The notes: a model not told the origin generated them from the letters alone. DNA of 64,000 bases from Flaccisagitta enflata (GCA_965153355.1 OZ231127.1:38440001-38504000); one strand, 5' to 3'; positions 1 to 14,573 are shown, counted from the stretch's first letter. Made by a program: numbers and translations.

Positions 1-245
1 CTGTTGTCGAAAGTGGTTGCGAAATTGGAATTTGGCGCTGTCCGTCCGTCGTTCCATAGGTCCATCCCTCCGTTCATAAGGAGATCCGTCATATTCGCAT
101 TTTAAAGTTACATTTCTGTCTCCGCCGCGTTTTTAGATCAGTTCAGTTGATCATTTTGGTTTTCCTACTACAAATGACTTTTTTAAAAATGCGCGTAGAT
201 TTCGCTCTTTCATACAGTTGAGCTTCACTTGAGCGCATGTCAAGG

Positions 246-303
246 GCCTGGACATATATTGAAGCTGCCTTAATGCCTGGACATATATTGAAGCTGCCTT
301 AAT
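246..303. repeat. 29-bp tandem duplication
   Basis: A 29-bp unit beginning GCCTGGACATATATTGAAGC occurs twice in tandem at 246-274 and 275-303. The same duplication is present in the right arm near 61818-61875, so it predates the inverted duplication. No gene is visible in 1-790. Confidence 0.85.
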
Positions 304-789
304 GCCAATAACGAAATAACAAAAAAATCTCCATAAAGGAAATCAAAATTGCCAAATATTACGCCTTATTTGCTTGCGTTTTAGCGACGTTAGTTACATA
401 ATTACACAATTACAAAATGACGTAATTACATGGAAACAGTAAGCGGCCAACAAATATCCCGAAAACAAAATGGTACCGAACGAACCTTCTGACCCATGTT
501 TAGGAGGCGTTTCTCCTGTTTGTTGTTTCTCTTATTCTTCTCCTAATTTTAGATATGGAAAAAAAAAGAAGAAGAAGAATCGGCATAAGATGGCATTTTT
601 GATGGGAAAACATCAACCGCAAACAGATTTACAACTTAATATCTCTTTCATCTGTTTGTTGCTTCCGTTACGACAACATTCTGTACAGAAAGGAGATCCG
701 GAAATATGTGGGATGAAAGCGAGGGAAAGGTACAATGGGTGAGGGGGTGGGGGTTGAAGAGGGTCAACTGTTGTGAGCGCTACCTTATG

Positions 790-930
790 TAAAAGATCTG
801 TGGAAAGAAAGAAAGAGAGAAAGAGAGAAAGAAAGAAAGAGAGAAAGAAAGAAATAAAGGAAGGAAGGGAGAAGTAAAGGAGGGAAGGAAGGAAGAAAGA
901 AAGAAAGTAGAAAAGAAAGAAAGAAAGAAA

Positions 931-987
<57 letters not shown>

Positions 988-1085
988 GAAGGAAGAAAGA
1001 GAGAAGAAGGAAAGAAAAATAAATGTATGAATGAATGAATGAATGAATGAATGAATGAATGAATGAATGAATGAATGAAAAAAAA

Positions 1086-1146
<61 letters not shown>

Positions 1147-1246
1147 AAAAAAAAGAAATAAGAGGGAATGAATGGAAGAAAGAAAGAATGAGAGAAAGAA
1201 CAAAAGAGGATCGAGAGAAGGAAAAGAAGAAAGAGAGAAAGAAACA
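790..1246. repeat. GAAA/GAAG microsatellite with an ATGA block
   Basis: Imperfect GAAA and GGAA repeats run through this stretch and include about 14 copies of ATGA at 1024-1078. The right-arm equivalent (about 61160-61320) is much shorter and lacks the ATGA block. Frames here translate to Lys-Glu or Phe-Leu-Ser runs and are not genes. Confidence 0.95.
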
Positions 1247-1570
1247 AGTGACGCGGGGTCACAATATCGTTGCGGACGGGTGGGCAGGGGCATCTAACCC
1301 CCATCCATACCCCATGCCCCCCACACATACACAACAAGGCCGGATACACGGCAGGACAGTCGCGGATGGTTGGGCAGTAGCAGAAATGCAAAAACCACTC
1401 GCGATTCAGAAATATTACGGACGGACAGACGGACGCACCAACGGACCGACCGACACGGCAAGGTGTAGGGTCGCGTGTCAACGCCTACAAACCATCTAAG
1501 GCGCTCATTTTCGCACATTTCGATGGACGGACGGACAAAGCCTCTTATAGATTTGCGTGTCCGCAACTAA
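1247..1570 (+). repeat. Dispersed repeat, GTGACGCGGGGTCAC family, with a second family nested inside
   Basis: It starts with a GTGACGCGGGGTCAC hairpin, contains the GGGTGGGCAGGGGC module shared by many repeats here, and ends with CCTCTTATAGA, a TTGCGTGTCCGCAA hairpin and CTAAAA. Other copies lie at 19753-19994 (minus), 20290-20524 and 21578-21798. A copy of the AACAAGGC family (1333-1482) sits inside it, with GGAC/CCGA tetranucleotide runs. The right-arm partner is at about 60775-61077 and is partly degraded. Confidence 0.8.
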
Positions 1571-2014
<444 letters not shown>

Positions 2015-2213
2015 AACAATAACCACATTGTTGCTTTCGCAGAAAGGGGAATGACATGAATCTTGGCAGTTAAATAAAAAATACATCCATAAACAACATC
2101 GAAGAGATAACCCTATCCGCTACTTTTGACTTTTGTCCCTGATTTCGGTAACGGACGCAAATATCTATATTTTATCTTTTTTCTAGGTCTTACGTTTTTC
2201 TCATTTTAGTTCC

Positions 2214-2411
2214 ATGTCTCAATTTTTGCCTCTCCTCGTTCGTCTTTTCTTATCTCTTTTCTCAATCATTATCTTGCTAAAGCTCTTCCTCTGTTCCTTC
2301 CTTTTCTTTTATTTGTCGATCTTTGAAAATGCTTTTTCTGTTTCTGTTTTCATCCCTGGGATTTTCCCCATTGCCTGCTTAAAACTGTTTTGTCTTTCAT
2401 TCTCTTCTTGA
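2214..2411 (-). pseudogene. Left-arm copy of the 65-residue basic frame, broken by a stop
   Basis: This is the reverse-complement partner of the open frame at 60076-60273. In the left copy the codon after AAG-ATC-GAC-AAA reads TAA, where the right arm has TTA, so the frame stops early. One more visible difference changes a Lys codon to Glu. If the right-arm frame is not a gene, this is simply non-coding DNA. Confidence 0.3.
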
Positions 2412-2506
2412 TTCATTTTCTCGTCAATTCCTCTCGGAAGCGACGCCGCTGGGTCTTCCTTTTCCCCTTAGCAGCGCCTTTAGACGCCGCTGGGGCTTCG
2501 GTTTAG

Positions 2507-2713
2507 CATCAGCGACGGCGACAAACTAAAGATTTCCAGGCACCTTTGGATTTATCGAAAAGGGATGATGAAATGAAACATGGCCTCAAACAACGTCTCA
2601 GCGACGTGCATGAAGACAACGGATATGACGATAAAGACACCTACGGCGACGATTACAGCCACGATAATGTCGACAATGATATAGAGAGCAAAATGGATAT
2701 CGGCAATGTATGA
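2507..2713 (+). CDS. Candidate short acidic coding exon (left-arm copy)
   Basis: The frame runs from just after a TAG at 2504-2506 to a TGA at 2711-2713; an internal ATG is at 2573. It encodes a hydrophilic peptide rich in Asp, Tyr, Gly and His (for example DNGYDDKDTYGDDYSHDN), with GAC/GAT, TAC, GGC, AGC and ATC codons unlike the surrounding AT-rich DNA. CGGTTTAG directly upstream could be a splice acceptor. The right-arm copy at 59779-59985 looks identical, so it is either constrained or homogenised. No homologue is recognised. It may be a terminal exon or a degenerate GAC/GAT repeat. Confidence 0.3.
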   Translation, partial: HQRRRQTKDFQAPLDLSKRDDEMKHGLKQRLSDVHEDNGYDDKDTYGDDYSHDNVDNDIESKMDIGNV

Positions 2714-3067
2714 AAACCTGAATATATGAAAACAATATCATCGAATAACCTTTTTTTAAAGAAACACGTTTAAAAGTTACCCCGATATAATTCTTGCATC
2801 ACGCACTTTTTCAAGGGAATTAGCCTGAGAACAACATACTTTCAATCAATTCAGGAAACTTCATAACATGTATCGAACCCAATTTCATCTCATATTGTGA
2901 TATTATGATATTTTAAGAAACAATGCACATTGTCCATTTTAGAATAAGTGTCTTCTTTTTAAGCAAAACTTCTAATGCTTACAAACGAAAAAAAAAACCT
3001 ATTATAGCCAAGCAATGGTAAACTTGAAACCTCGTAAATGTACACTTGGCCTTCAGGGAAAAAAATA

Positions 3068-3261
<194 letters not shown>

Positions 3262-3426
3262 GGGTCCACGCGAACAGAGATGAAGAGACACAGGAATCGG
3301 CCTGATGGCAAAAAGTAGACAAAACAGTTGGACGTTGGAATATTTTGTGCTGGTCGGAGAAAAATCCCTCCGAACCGGAATATACCTGCCTATTAAAGAT
3401 TGATGGCACCTGAGTTTTTGGTCCCT

Positions 3427-3490
<64 letters not shown>
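3427..3490. repeat. (CT)32 microsatellite
   Basis: An uninterrupted CT tract. In the right arm the equivalent site (59118-59206) is a short GA tract followed by about 31 TA repeats, so the motif differs between arms. Confidence 0.96.
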
Positions 3491-4574
<1,084 letters not shown>

Positions 4575-4674
4575 CCTTGCTAACACACGTAAAGCGTGGG
4601 GTGGGTTGATTCGGACGAATATAATCTACAAATACTAACCGCTGAACAAACTTAAAAGATGAGCAGCACAGTAG

Positions 4675-4795
4675 CTCGCGGTTGGGCAGGGAAGCAGAAT
4701 GTGCCCTAAGCCCATAACAAATGCTTTGTGACCGACCTACAGACCGACGCGACTTATGAATAGCTTACAGAATCGCGCGCACGCGACTGAAAATC
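4675..4795 (+). repeat. Degenerate AACAAGGC-family repeat, 3' part
   Basis: It has GGTTGGGCAGG, GACCGACC runs, a TAGCTTACAGAATCG spacer and the terminal hairpin CGCGCGCACGCG followed by ACTGAAAA, the degraded form of the usual GCGACTAAAA end. The right-arm partner lies at about 57826-57945 on the opposite strand. Confidence 0.6.
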
Positions 4796-5195
4796 CGATG
4801 AGATTATGACGAGACTGCAAATGTCCGCGGGGGGATGGAGGCGCGAAAACCGCGCGCAAAGGTCAAACCGATTTTAAAAGCGAGAGGAGCGAGACTTCTA
4901 TGTGCTTTTCAGTTGAGTCATCGCTCTCATTTTTCGACGGAGGAATTCTCTCTTTCTGACTCTCTCTTCTCATCTTTTTCGTTTGTTTGTGATTGTTTGT
5001 GATTGTTTGTCAATCTATCGATCTACATGCCTGTGTCGATCTATATGTCTGTTCGTCTTTTTTCTTCCTTTTCTCTTTCATCTTTCTTGCTTCTTTCCTC
5101 CTCCTTTCTTCCTTCGTAAATCTTTCTTCCTTCCCTCTACCCTCTCTCTTCTTTCTTTCCCCACTGTTCTTCTTTCTTCGTTCCTTTTTTTTCTT

Positions 5196-5197
5196 TG

Positions 5198-5271
<74 letters not shown>

Positions 5272-5274
5272 CTC
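5196..5274. repeat. (TTTC)n microsatellite
   Basis: About 19 TTTC units; the right-arm equivalent is GAAA at 57326-57406. Confidence 0.96.
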
Positions 5275-5719
5275 TTTGAAAAGGGCAAAATGGTGAGAGG
5301 TGGTACTGGTAGATGGGAGCAGGAGGTATGTGATAGGCGCTGGGTAATAACTTTAGGCGCTGATGAGAGTTGAATGACGCCAACCGAAGACATAGATGCT
5401 GCCTGTGGCGGTCGATGACTGATGAAACGGTGACCACTGAGACTTTCTATCCCGCTGAGAGTGAAGAAACAGTCAAAGTTTGGGTGGCGTTGCAGTCGAT
5501 AACCAAGCCATGCTGACCTTCTTTGGTTTTGGTGGCGTGTAACCATGGAATATTCCTACGAGGATTAAGGTTTGACGTGGATTATCACGCAAAAAGCAAC
5601 ATCCACACTCATGGGCCCTTGATTCTCGTTTTCTACATCCGGTCAAGCATGTCTGGCAGTTTCTCTCCTTCGGTCAGGTAGTTTCTCTCCTTCTGTCTGT
5701 CTCTCTCTGTCTTCGTCGC

Positions 5720-5913
<194 letters not shown>

Positions 5914-6035
5914 CGCGTTGATATTGTCTGTCTTGGGTAATAACTTATATCGACCTGAAAATTTGATTTGGTCAAGCAAGATGGTGCCTGACAGAACCAA
6001 GGAACATTTTGATCAAATAATTTGCACGTCCGGTT

Positions 6036-6038
<3 letters not shown>

Positions 6039-6124
<86 letters not shown>
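6039..6124. repeat. (CT)43 microsatellite
   Basis: Pure CT. The right-arm counterpart (56472-56550) is interrupted GA followed by a TA block. Confidence 0.95.
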
Positions 6125-6130
<6 letters not shown>

Positions 6131-6263
6131 ATCTCTTTCTCTCCAGACGATGGGAAATGCGTAGTTTTGATTGAACAATAAAGAGGTTGGTCTGAGGATA
6201 TCACTCATAATTTCTGTCTTTTTTTGCCACATTGCCGTAGTTATGTTCTACCGTTACTACTGC

Positions 6264-6849
6264 TGTCTCACATAAGGTTTGAGACAAGAATGATATTACT
6301 GTGCGTTTTTTTGCATTTTTGTTGAGTTCTTGAGTATACAAACCAAGGACTATCAAGCAGAAAATCTTTCCCAAGGCGCTTTTTGAAAACATATTTAGCT
6401 TCATTTTGCATAGACTAGTTTTCAGGTTGGTTTGACCTATCTATTATGATAATCCTGATGAAATTCCCTTTCATTTGATAGGTTGAACTATATAGTTTCC
6501 ACAAAAAATAAAATTTTCATTTTTAAAGCCACCGTTACAAAATTTCAATGGTGGCCTATAATATGAATTTTTCATTTTTTATGAAAACCATATGGTGCGA
6601 CCTATCAAATGAATTGGAATTTTATCAGGATTAACATTATGCTATAAAAAAATAGGTCAAATCAACCTGAAAAGTTTTCTTTGCAAAAAAATGCTAAAAA
6701 TCTTGAATTTTTCATTTTTTTTTTTCAAAAAGAGCCACAGGAAAAATTTTCTATTTCATGGTTCTCGGTTTCTATACTCATGAACTCTGCAAAAATGCAA
6801 AAAACCGCATAGTAATATCATTCTTGTCTCAAACCTCATGTGAGACAGT
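6264..6849. mobile_element. Non-autonomous TIR element of about 586 bp
   Basis: The left end CTGTCTCACATAAGGTTTGA is mirrored at the right end (TCAAACCTCATGTGAGACAG) and similarity continues inward for about 80 bp. No coding capacity is visible. The flanks do not give a clean target duplication. The right-arm copy (about 55815-56360) is strongly diverged and its outer end is damaged. Confidence 0.7.
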
Positions 6850-8056
6850 ACTGTCCTTAAGCAGACCGTTTGTGACTTGTTTGAATATTTTCGCTAACCT
6901 AATTATTATCAAATTGAGCGCATCTTCGATGACCGATGGTCCATTTGTCTGTCTGTCTCTCTGTTAAATCACTTGTTAAAAGTGTTTTGGACCTTTGTCA
7001 TCAATTTCACATTTTGTAGGCGACTTTTGCTGTTTTGAATCAAAATCATTTCCCCTCAAAAGAAACAATCATGTTGGTTTTCTAAGTGGTCATCGAAGGA
7101 CAGAAAAAGAAAATTAAAGAGAAGCTGACAGCATACCATTTCCCTAGTTTTTCATCTTTTCCGGGACGAAAAAAGTGGCGCATTGCGTCGCTTTGTGTCC
7201 CGTGTTGAGTGTCCCTTCACCATCTGGACGCATCATCTCAAATCTCTCGCCTAATCTATCTTACAATGTACATGACATACGATATCAAGACTACCAGAAT
7301 GACGGTTGCCCTAATTGAATTAACCATGGCTGATGAATGGCACGGAGGTTCCGACGGAAGGGACCATCTCCGTACGTAATCCGTCATTAATGACTTATTT
7401 CTCCAAATCAGAAACTGACCAAGGACTTTCATTCCGCGCATCTATTGCACGTTGGGGTAACTTACTCGATAGAAAAACTCGTTGGTATGGTTCATGAACT
7501 CATCCTCGCTCAACTGTTTGGTTGCCTCAATCGTCAATCACAGAAGCCATTCAACTTTGACGTTTAACACCTACGACTGTCTCAAGCTTAAAAAACGGAA
7601 ATATCTCATTTCGTACAACAAACGTATTGGATTTGGATGCCCCAGAATTTCAAAATGATTGTTCATCTAAATGGTGGTCAAACGTTAGTAAACAGCCTCC
7701 TGTTCCCACCGTGCCATGACGAGACCTTCTAGGACCCGAAAATGACCACCATTTTGACCAAATATCGGTGACCAGAGCGCTAAAACGGGTCCCTAACTCC
7801 CATTGGTCATAAATATGAACACCCTCGGCACCAAATTTAACACGCAAGTTGCCAAATGCATAAAGAGGCAGAAGAAAATGTCTTCCTCTCTGCCTACCTC
7901 CCTTTCCTTGTCTGACCGAGAGCCGATGACCGATGACCGAAAAAATCAAATGGTGGATTTGATGGAGCTGAAATGTTATCCGCGTGATGAACGAGACGAT
8001 GACAGACGCCGAGATGAAGGGCGACCGACAACTCGGAGACGCGCACGGGTGCTAGT
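6850..8056. other. Arm sequence with no recognised gene
   Basis: Open frames of 60-134 codons occur at 7256-7441, 7650-7949 (minus) and 7803-8207 (plus) and appear identical in the right arm, but they overlap on opposite strands and show no known domain. I do not call genes here. Confidence 0.6.
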
Positions 8057-8600
8057 GGAGGAAAAAGCGGGTATAGGGCGGTGGGGATGTGGGGGGGGGG
8101 GAAAGAAGGGAGGAATCGCTTCCAAACTGGTGGTTCATTGTCCGCTGAGAGACCGGATTTACGGTGGAAGAGGGGAGAGGATTGAGAAATGGCGATTGGA
8201 CAAATAGCGCGCACAATACGTTGTCCATAGAGAAAGTAGGTTTAGGGTGGGTTGGAGGAAACTGGAAAGAAGGGAGGATTCGCGACCGGACTGAAGGCGT
8301 ACACTCTTCGCTGTCCGTAGAGAGAGCGCATTTAGGGCAGTTAGGGTGCGTTGGGGGAACGTGTGGAAGTCAGAATATGGACGCATTGCGGCTTTTATTG
8401 AGACGCCCATGTTACCTGATCCGTGGAGAAAGCGGGTAAAGGGCTGGTATGGTCGGTTGGGGGAAGGTATGAAGGAATCGTAAATCGTGATCAAACGGGG
8501 TCATTGTAAACCATGAGAAAGTTATGCGCTTTTTGTTTTCCGTGGAATAAAGCGGGATAAGCCTAAATTTAGGGTCGTTGGGGGAAACAGGATGGAGGAA
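8057..8600. repeat. Diverged tandem array, units of about 85-165 bp
   Basis: The phrase (C)CGTGGAGAAAGCGGGT...TTAGGG...GTTGGGGGAA recurs with variation, starting near 8057, 8222, 8308, 8421 and 8539. The right arm carries the same array near 54057-54600. Overlapping open frames exist on both strands but follow the repeat structure. Confidence 0.65.
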
Positions 8601-9144
8601 ATTGCAAAAAAATCAAGAGAGAGGAGTTCATGGCAGAGGGTAGACGAAAAAAACGAGAAGCGCAAAAATATTAGGGAGCTACAATGGTCTTTAATTCCCC
8701 ATGAGAATCAGAAATCGAATGGAGCTCGAACAAAAAGAGAGTAAAAAAGTGGGAAGCGCCCAAGTTGTAGGTCGGGGAAGGACTTTTGATGTTGGTGGGG
8801 CCGGAAGTGATATGCGAGCGGGTGTTGGTGTGACTTGATTACGAATTTTTTTGTCTGAGTTTGTGTGCCGTCAGTAAAACCTTGACAAGATTTTTTTCAT
8901 GAGTATTAGCGGCCAGGAATCCCGTTGGAGAAAATCTCAATTCTAAGGGTTATGAAAAAAAAAAATTTTTGCATGTGGGTCCTAAAAAGCATGTAGAACA
9001 AGAATCTGATACTTATTTTGGCCTATCATGAGCCCAAAAAAAAAACGGTTTTTTGTGCCAAAAACAGCTATTTTTCCTAAAAAAATGGTATCAAATGAAA
9101 TATTTTGGACTTTTTTTTTACAGAAACATAAAGTACCAATAGTA

Positions 9145-9922
9145 CAGGGTGTCCCAAGTCAGTTGCAACATAAAGAATCGACATATCTCTGCTCCTAGGT
9201 CCTCAAATCAATTTCTGAAAAAAGATCTAAAAAGATCTTGGTCTGCACTTTTTACATGCAAAATTTCATGATAATCGAACAATTTGTTTAGGGGCCACAT
9301 TTCTTTGAAATACACAAGTGATTTCTGACCATGTCTTTTCTTAGTTTTTTACTTTTTTCTGTACTTGGCTGTAGCTGTCTTTAATCGCTTGTCATTTTTC
9401 AACCAATTGAGCTAAAACCCTGCGATTGGTCTCAAATGGCAGGTAATTTGTCATAGATTTTGAATCACCAAAAAATTTTTACAATTTTCCAAGATTTTTA
9501 AAGATTTTCATTGGTTTTTTCCAGATCTTCACTTTTGATTTTGATAATGTTTGACCAAAATCATCAATAAAGTCATGAATTGTCAAAATTTTCCAAGATT
9601 TCTATGTAGATGTACAATCTATGTACAATTATCTTTCATTTGAGACCAATCCCAGGTTTCTGGATCAATTTGTCATAAAGTGGCAAAGAGTTAAAGTCAG
9701 CCACTTTCAAATACAGCTATGAAAAAAATAATTTTCCACTTAATGTTACCACTCATTTGATGTTCTTCTGACCCGAAACTATCCAATACTCAAAGTGGAA
9801 GTTTGGTATAACAAAAAGTGCAGACCTAGATCTTTGTAGATCTTTTTTTCAGACATCAATTTGAATTTCTAGAAGCAGAGATATGTCGATTCTTTATGTT
9901 GCAACTGACTTGGGACACCCTG
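9145..9922. mobile_element. Mariner-type non-autonomous element, 778 bp
   Basis: The ends begin CAGGGTGTCCCAAGTCAGTT and are inverted over about 110 bp. Both sides are flanked by TA (9143-9144 and 9923-9924), the usual Tc1/mariner target duplication. No transposase frame is present. The right-arm copy is at 52737-53516. Confidence 0.88.
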
Positions 9923-10046
9923 TAATTGATATTTGAGTGAATCTAGAACAATTTTGAAAAGGTCTATAAGGTTCAAAAATAGCATTAAAGTGCTCAAAAG
10001 TGGAGAAATGACCTAAAAATTGAAAAATCGACAAAACTGATGTTTA

Positions 10047-10264
10047 GGAACAGTTTCTTAGGGTAAAGTATGCTGTCACTGTGAATTTCATTGATTTACT
10101 TAAAAAAACATGGCCACAATAACCGAAAACGCAAAATGGCAGTATGCAAATGAGATCTCATTTGCATATTGCGGTTTTGTGTTTTTCGCTTATCACGGCC
10201 AAGTTTTTTTAGTAAATTGATGAAACTCATACTGACAGCATATTTTACCCTTAGAAATTGTTCC
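10047..10264. repeat. Imperfect 218-bp palindrome
   Basis: GGAACAGTTTCTTAGGGTAA at the left is mirrored by TTACCCTTAGAAATTGTTCC at the right. The dyad centre is the AGATCT at 10153-10158 inside CAAATGAGATCTCATTTG. A single strand could fold into a long hairpin. It is also present in the right arm (52397-52612). Confidence 0.85.
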
Positions 10265-10552
10265 AATCTGGGATGGGTCCATTTTTTTTTTTTTTTTTTA
10301 AGAATTTTGCAAGTGGGAATCCTGGCCGTTAGTTTTAGTTGGGTAAACCCTCAAACTATTGCAGTTCGAAAAAAAACCTTCAGTAATATGATTTTCCATC
10401 TGAACTTGGGTTGAGAGGACGGTGTCTCAGCTTTGCGTTTCGATTGTCTAAATATTTTAATCTGTTTGGATGTGTTACTCCAGTTTTCATCTGTTTTCTG
10501 TCACCTTCAGGTTAATCGGAAAGAAAAGGTTTCAATCATTTCATTCACCAAG

Positions 10553-10766
<214 letters not shown>

Positions 10767-10862
10767 CGAGGAAAGGTTGACTCGCGTTAGATTTGGACAT
10801 CTTTCCAATAGAAAGAAAGAAAATTGGACAAGAAGACAGGAAGAACATTATCATTAGGAAAC

Positions 10863-11338
10863 AAATTCAGACTAAAAAAAAAGAAAACTGAGGAAAAAAC
10901 CGAGAGAACCGACTAAAAGCTAAAGCATAAATGAATCCACGAAGATTGACATTTGTCCTCCGGAGAAATGAAGATGCCTTTAGGCTTATATGCGGGCGCT
11001 TTCCTTGTGTATAAACTGCCGGTCTAGCACTATGGGCTGCGTGTATGAATTCATACCTACCCTTCAAACTGAATATCACCTGTCGAACAAACAGGTGGAA
11101 ACACTGTTATGCATGGAAAGTATGAAAAGCATGCCTCCTGTTGGCCCAGAAAGATTCATTTCTTTACTGAAGTGTACCAATACTATTGGCTTACTTCACT
11201 TGAAATTTCTAATCAGGCCTGTATATAATTGAGTTTCCCCCTTCCCGCTGTGGGGTGGGATAACTTTTGATAGTACCAAATCAGAAAAACAGGATAGTAA
11301 TGTGGCAATGGTCCACCATAAGTCAGTTCATCAATATA
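10863..11338. other. Start of the spacer, no supported gene
   Basis: The inverted-repeat homology stops at 10862. A plus-strand frame ends at 11232, but there is no recognisable domain and no convincing splice context. Confidence 0.5.
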
Positions 11339-11918
11339 ACAGGGTGTGCAAAATTATCCGGAATAGGCACTTACTTTTTTTTTTTTTTTTTGAAAGCATA
11401 ATTGGTATATATGAAAAAATATCTTTTTTAGTGTACAAAATTAAAATTCATATAGAATTTAAAAGTCAGAAATAGAACTTTTTGGGTAAATTTGACTCTT
11501 AAAAAACATTTATCAAAACGATTTATTAAGAGTAAACTGCAATTCTGTTGTTAGTTTTTCTTACCCTCAGGGTCTAGTTTATTTGCTTTGGTAAGCGCAA
11601 TTCATGTTGATATAACTTACCTCTTTCAACATAGTGTGCGCCAAGCTAAGAAAGTCACTAAGGCGTAGGCACAAATACTAGAATATATGATTTTTTTTTC
11701 CTATTTTGCCTAGGAAATAATATCATGTCAAAATTAAAACCTTTGCCCCCAATTATTTGACTCCATTAGCGACTAGGGATACTGACAAGTCCTACAATCA
11801 ATTCTAGCTTCTAGTTTAACTAACTGGGGTACTCTAGTTCAAATTTTATGATGCTGGGTCACTTTTAAGTATAGTTTTCTTTTGATGAAGTAATTCCGGA
11901 TAATTTTGCTCACCCTGT
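11339..11918. mobile_element. Mariner-type non-autonomous element, 580 bp
   Basis: Ends ACAGGGTGTGCAAAATTATC and the mirrored GATAATTTTGCTCACCCTGT bound it. TA dinucleotides flank it at 11337-11338 and 11919-11920. There is no coding frame. It resembles the 9145 element only in the first CAGGGTG bases. Confidence 0.85.
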
Positions 11919-12339
11919 TATTGGTCAAAACAAATGATGAAACAAGGTTTGCTAAACATGAATGAATAACCTGTACATTGTTACAGCACTTGTTTGACTT
12001 GTTTGCTTAGACCATAGTGCGTCCTGCGTTTCCTTCATTTCCTCTGATGATGTCTTTTTCCCCCTCAAAAAAAAAAAAAGAGAGAGAGAAGAGGCGATTT
12101 CCATATTTGCTTCCAGCATTTTATTGCGTGATCGCCGTAATCATATCCATTCAAGCCGCCTTGTGTCTTTCTTCCTGCCTCACTGTCCTTCCTACTTTTA
12201 CCCTCCTTCTTGTCTTTCTATCTGCAATTGAATATCGTATTTCTTGATATAGCCTAACTGTCAAGTAGTCTGTACTAATACTGTTCTTGCCCACAAATGT
12301 CATCAAACTGGATCACTCTTTTTTCTTTAGTTGAGATTT

Positions 12340-12454
<115 letters not shown>

Positions 12455-12659
12455 ACCTTTTTCTTCAAATTCAAGATTGTCATTTTCTCTCGTTGATGTT
12501 GAGGCGGGACGCTTGTGTCTGTTCAACATCTTGATTTCAATAATATTTCCGAGAAAAAAAATCTATTTGGTCACGAAAGACAGGAAGATAGAACAGGTGG
12601 ATAATTTGGTTAGAAAGATTTTGTGATGATTGCTTTTTGCTTCAAAACTGAAACTAACG

Positions 12660-12668
<9 letters not shown>

Positions 12669-12701
<33 letters not shown>

Positions 12702-12738
12702 AGACAGACAGACAGAGATAAGGAAAAACAGACAGACT

Positions 12739-12796
<58 letters not shown>

Positions 12797-12797
12797 A
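12669..12797. repeat. (GA)n followed by (CAGA)n
   Basis: A short GA tract passes into interrupted, then regular, CAGA repeats. The GA-to-GACA transition recurs at 16578, 31021, 45705 and 46805. Confidence 0.95.
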
Positions 12798-13189
12798 ACT
12801 CCCAAAGAAAACAGAAAGTTCCATAGTTGCAGAAGAAGTATTCAAAGCAGCGTCCCAAAACTGGGGAAACTGTGTCGAAGCTAAAATACATTTCACTTTT
12901 GTGCGAAAATGCAAAGACAAGCGACAGACGAGTAAAATAAAGAAGATTATGAGATTCTTTTAAAACAAGATGAAAAGAAAATTAAGTCTTTTATTTAAAT
13001 CCGCCGCAACGCGCCAAAAAGCACACACAAACTAAACTTCAAGAAAAAGTCAAGTTGGTGCAAAAACAACGAAAGCATAGGAGGATTAATCTTAAGCCTA
13101 ATTTCTGAAACAACCTCAGATGTTACTTTCCTTTTTACCTTTCCTGTTATTGCTTTTTCTCCTTTCTTTTTTTTCCTTTATTATTTCCC

Positions 13190-13209
13190 TTTCTTTCTTT
13201 GTTTTTTCT

Positions 13210-13269
<60 letters not shown>

Positions 13270-13273
13270 TTTT

Positions 13274-13325
<52 letters not shown>

Positions 13326-13383
13326 ACTTTCTTTCTTTCTTTCTTTCTTTTTTTCTTTCTTTTTTTCTTTCTTTCTTTCATCT

Positions 13384-13459
<76 letters not shown>

Positions 13460-13475
13460 TCATTCTTTCTTTCTT
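13190..13475. repeat. (TTTC)n microsatellite of about 285 bp
   Basis: TTTC repeats with a few TTTT, ACTT and ATC interruptions. Long Phe-Leu-Ser and Lys-Glu frames here are artefacts of the repeat. Confidence 0.96.
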
Positions 13476-13688
13476 TACTTCCTTCTTTACTTCCTCTATC
13501 TTATTCAATTTTCTATTTTTCAGAGTCATGTTTGTCTACTCCGTGACCTTATAGATCTGCTTCATTCATCCCCATTGCCTTTTCCCCACACGCCTACAGT
13601 ATCCTGATTTCTTGTTAGTGTAGGCATATAGGTTTTTGTTCCCTCCCCTTGCGCCATTCTTGATGTATTTACAAGGCTCTCTCTCCCT

Positions 13689-14573
<885 letters not shown>

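Larger units (their letters stand above)
8900..10330. mobile_element. Possible composite element bounded by GCGGCCAGGAATCCC inverted ends
   Basis: GCGGCCAGGAATCCC near 8910 is mirrored by GGGAATCCTGGCCG near 10316-10329. Between them lie a TA-flanked TIR element (9145-9922) and a 218-bp palindrome. The matched ends are short, so the outer boundary is tentative. Confidence 0.4.

Noticed and set aside
613-1293. Long frames of Phe-Leu-Ser, Leu-Ser, Arg-Glu, Cys-Val, Thr-His, Met, Ile or Ser runs across the window
   Set aside because: They are translations of GAAA, GA, CA and GAT microsatellites in several frames at once; none has non-repeat protein content of useful length.
7650-8494. Overlapping open frames on both strands, apparently identical in the two arms
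   Set aside because: Equal preservation follows from the inverted duplication. Both strands are open over the same bases, which fits a tandem repeat better than a gene, and no domain is recognised.
10990-11232. Possible small gene on the plus strand
   Set aside because: The frame is open but has no recognised motif or convincing splice signals; evidence is weaker than for 22107-22289.
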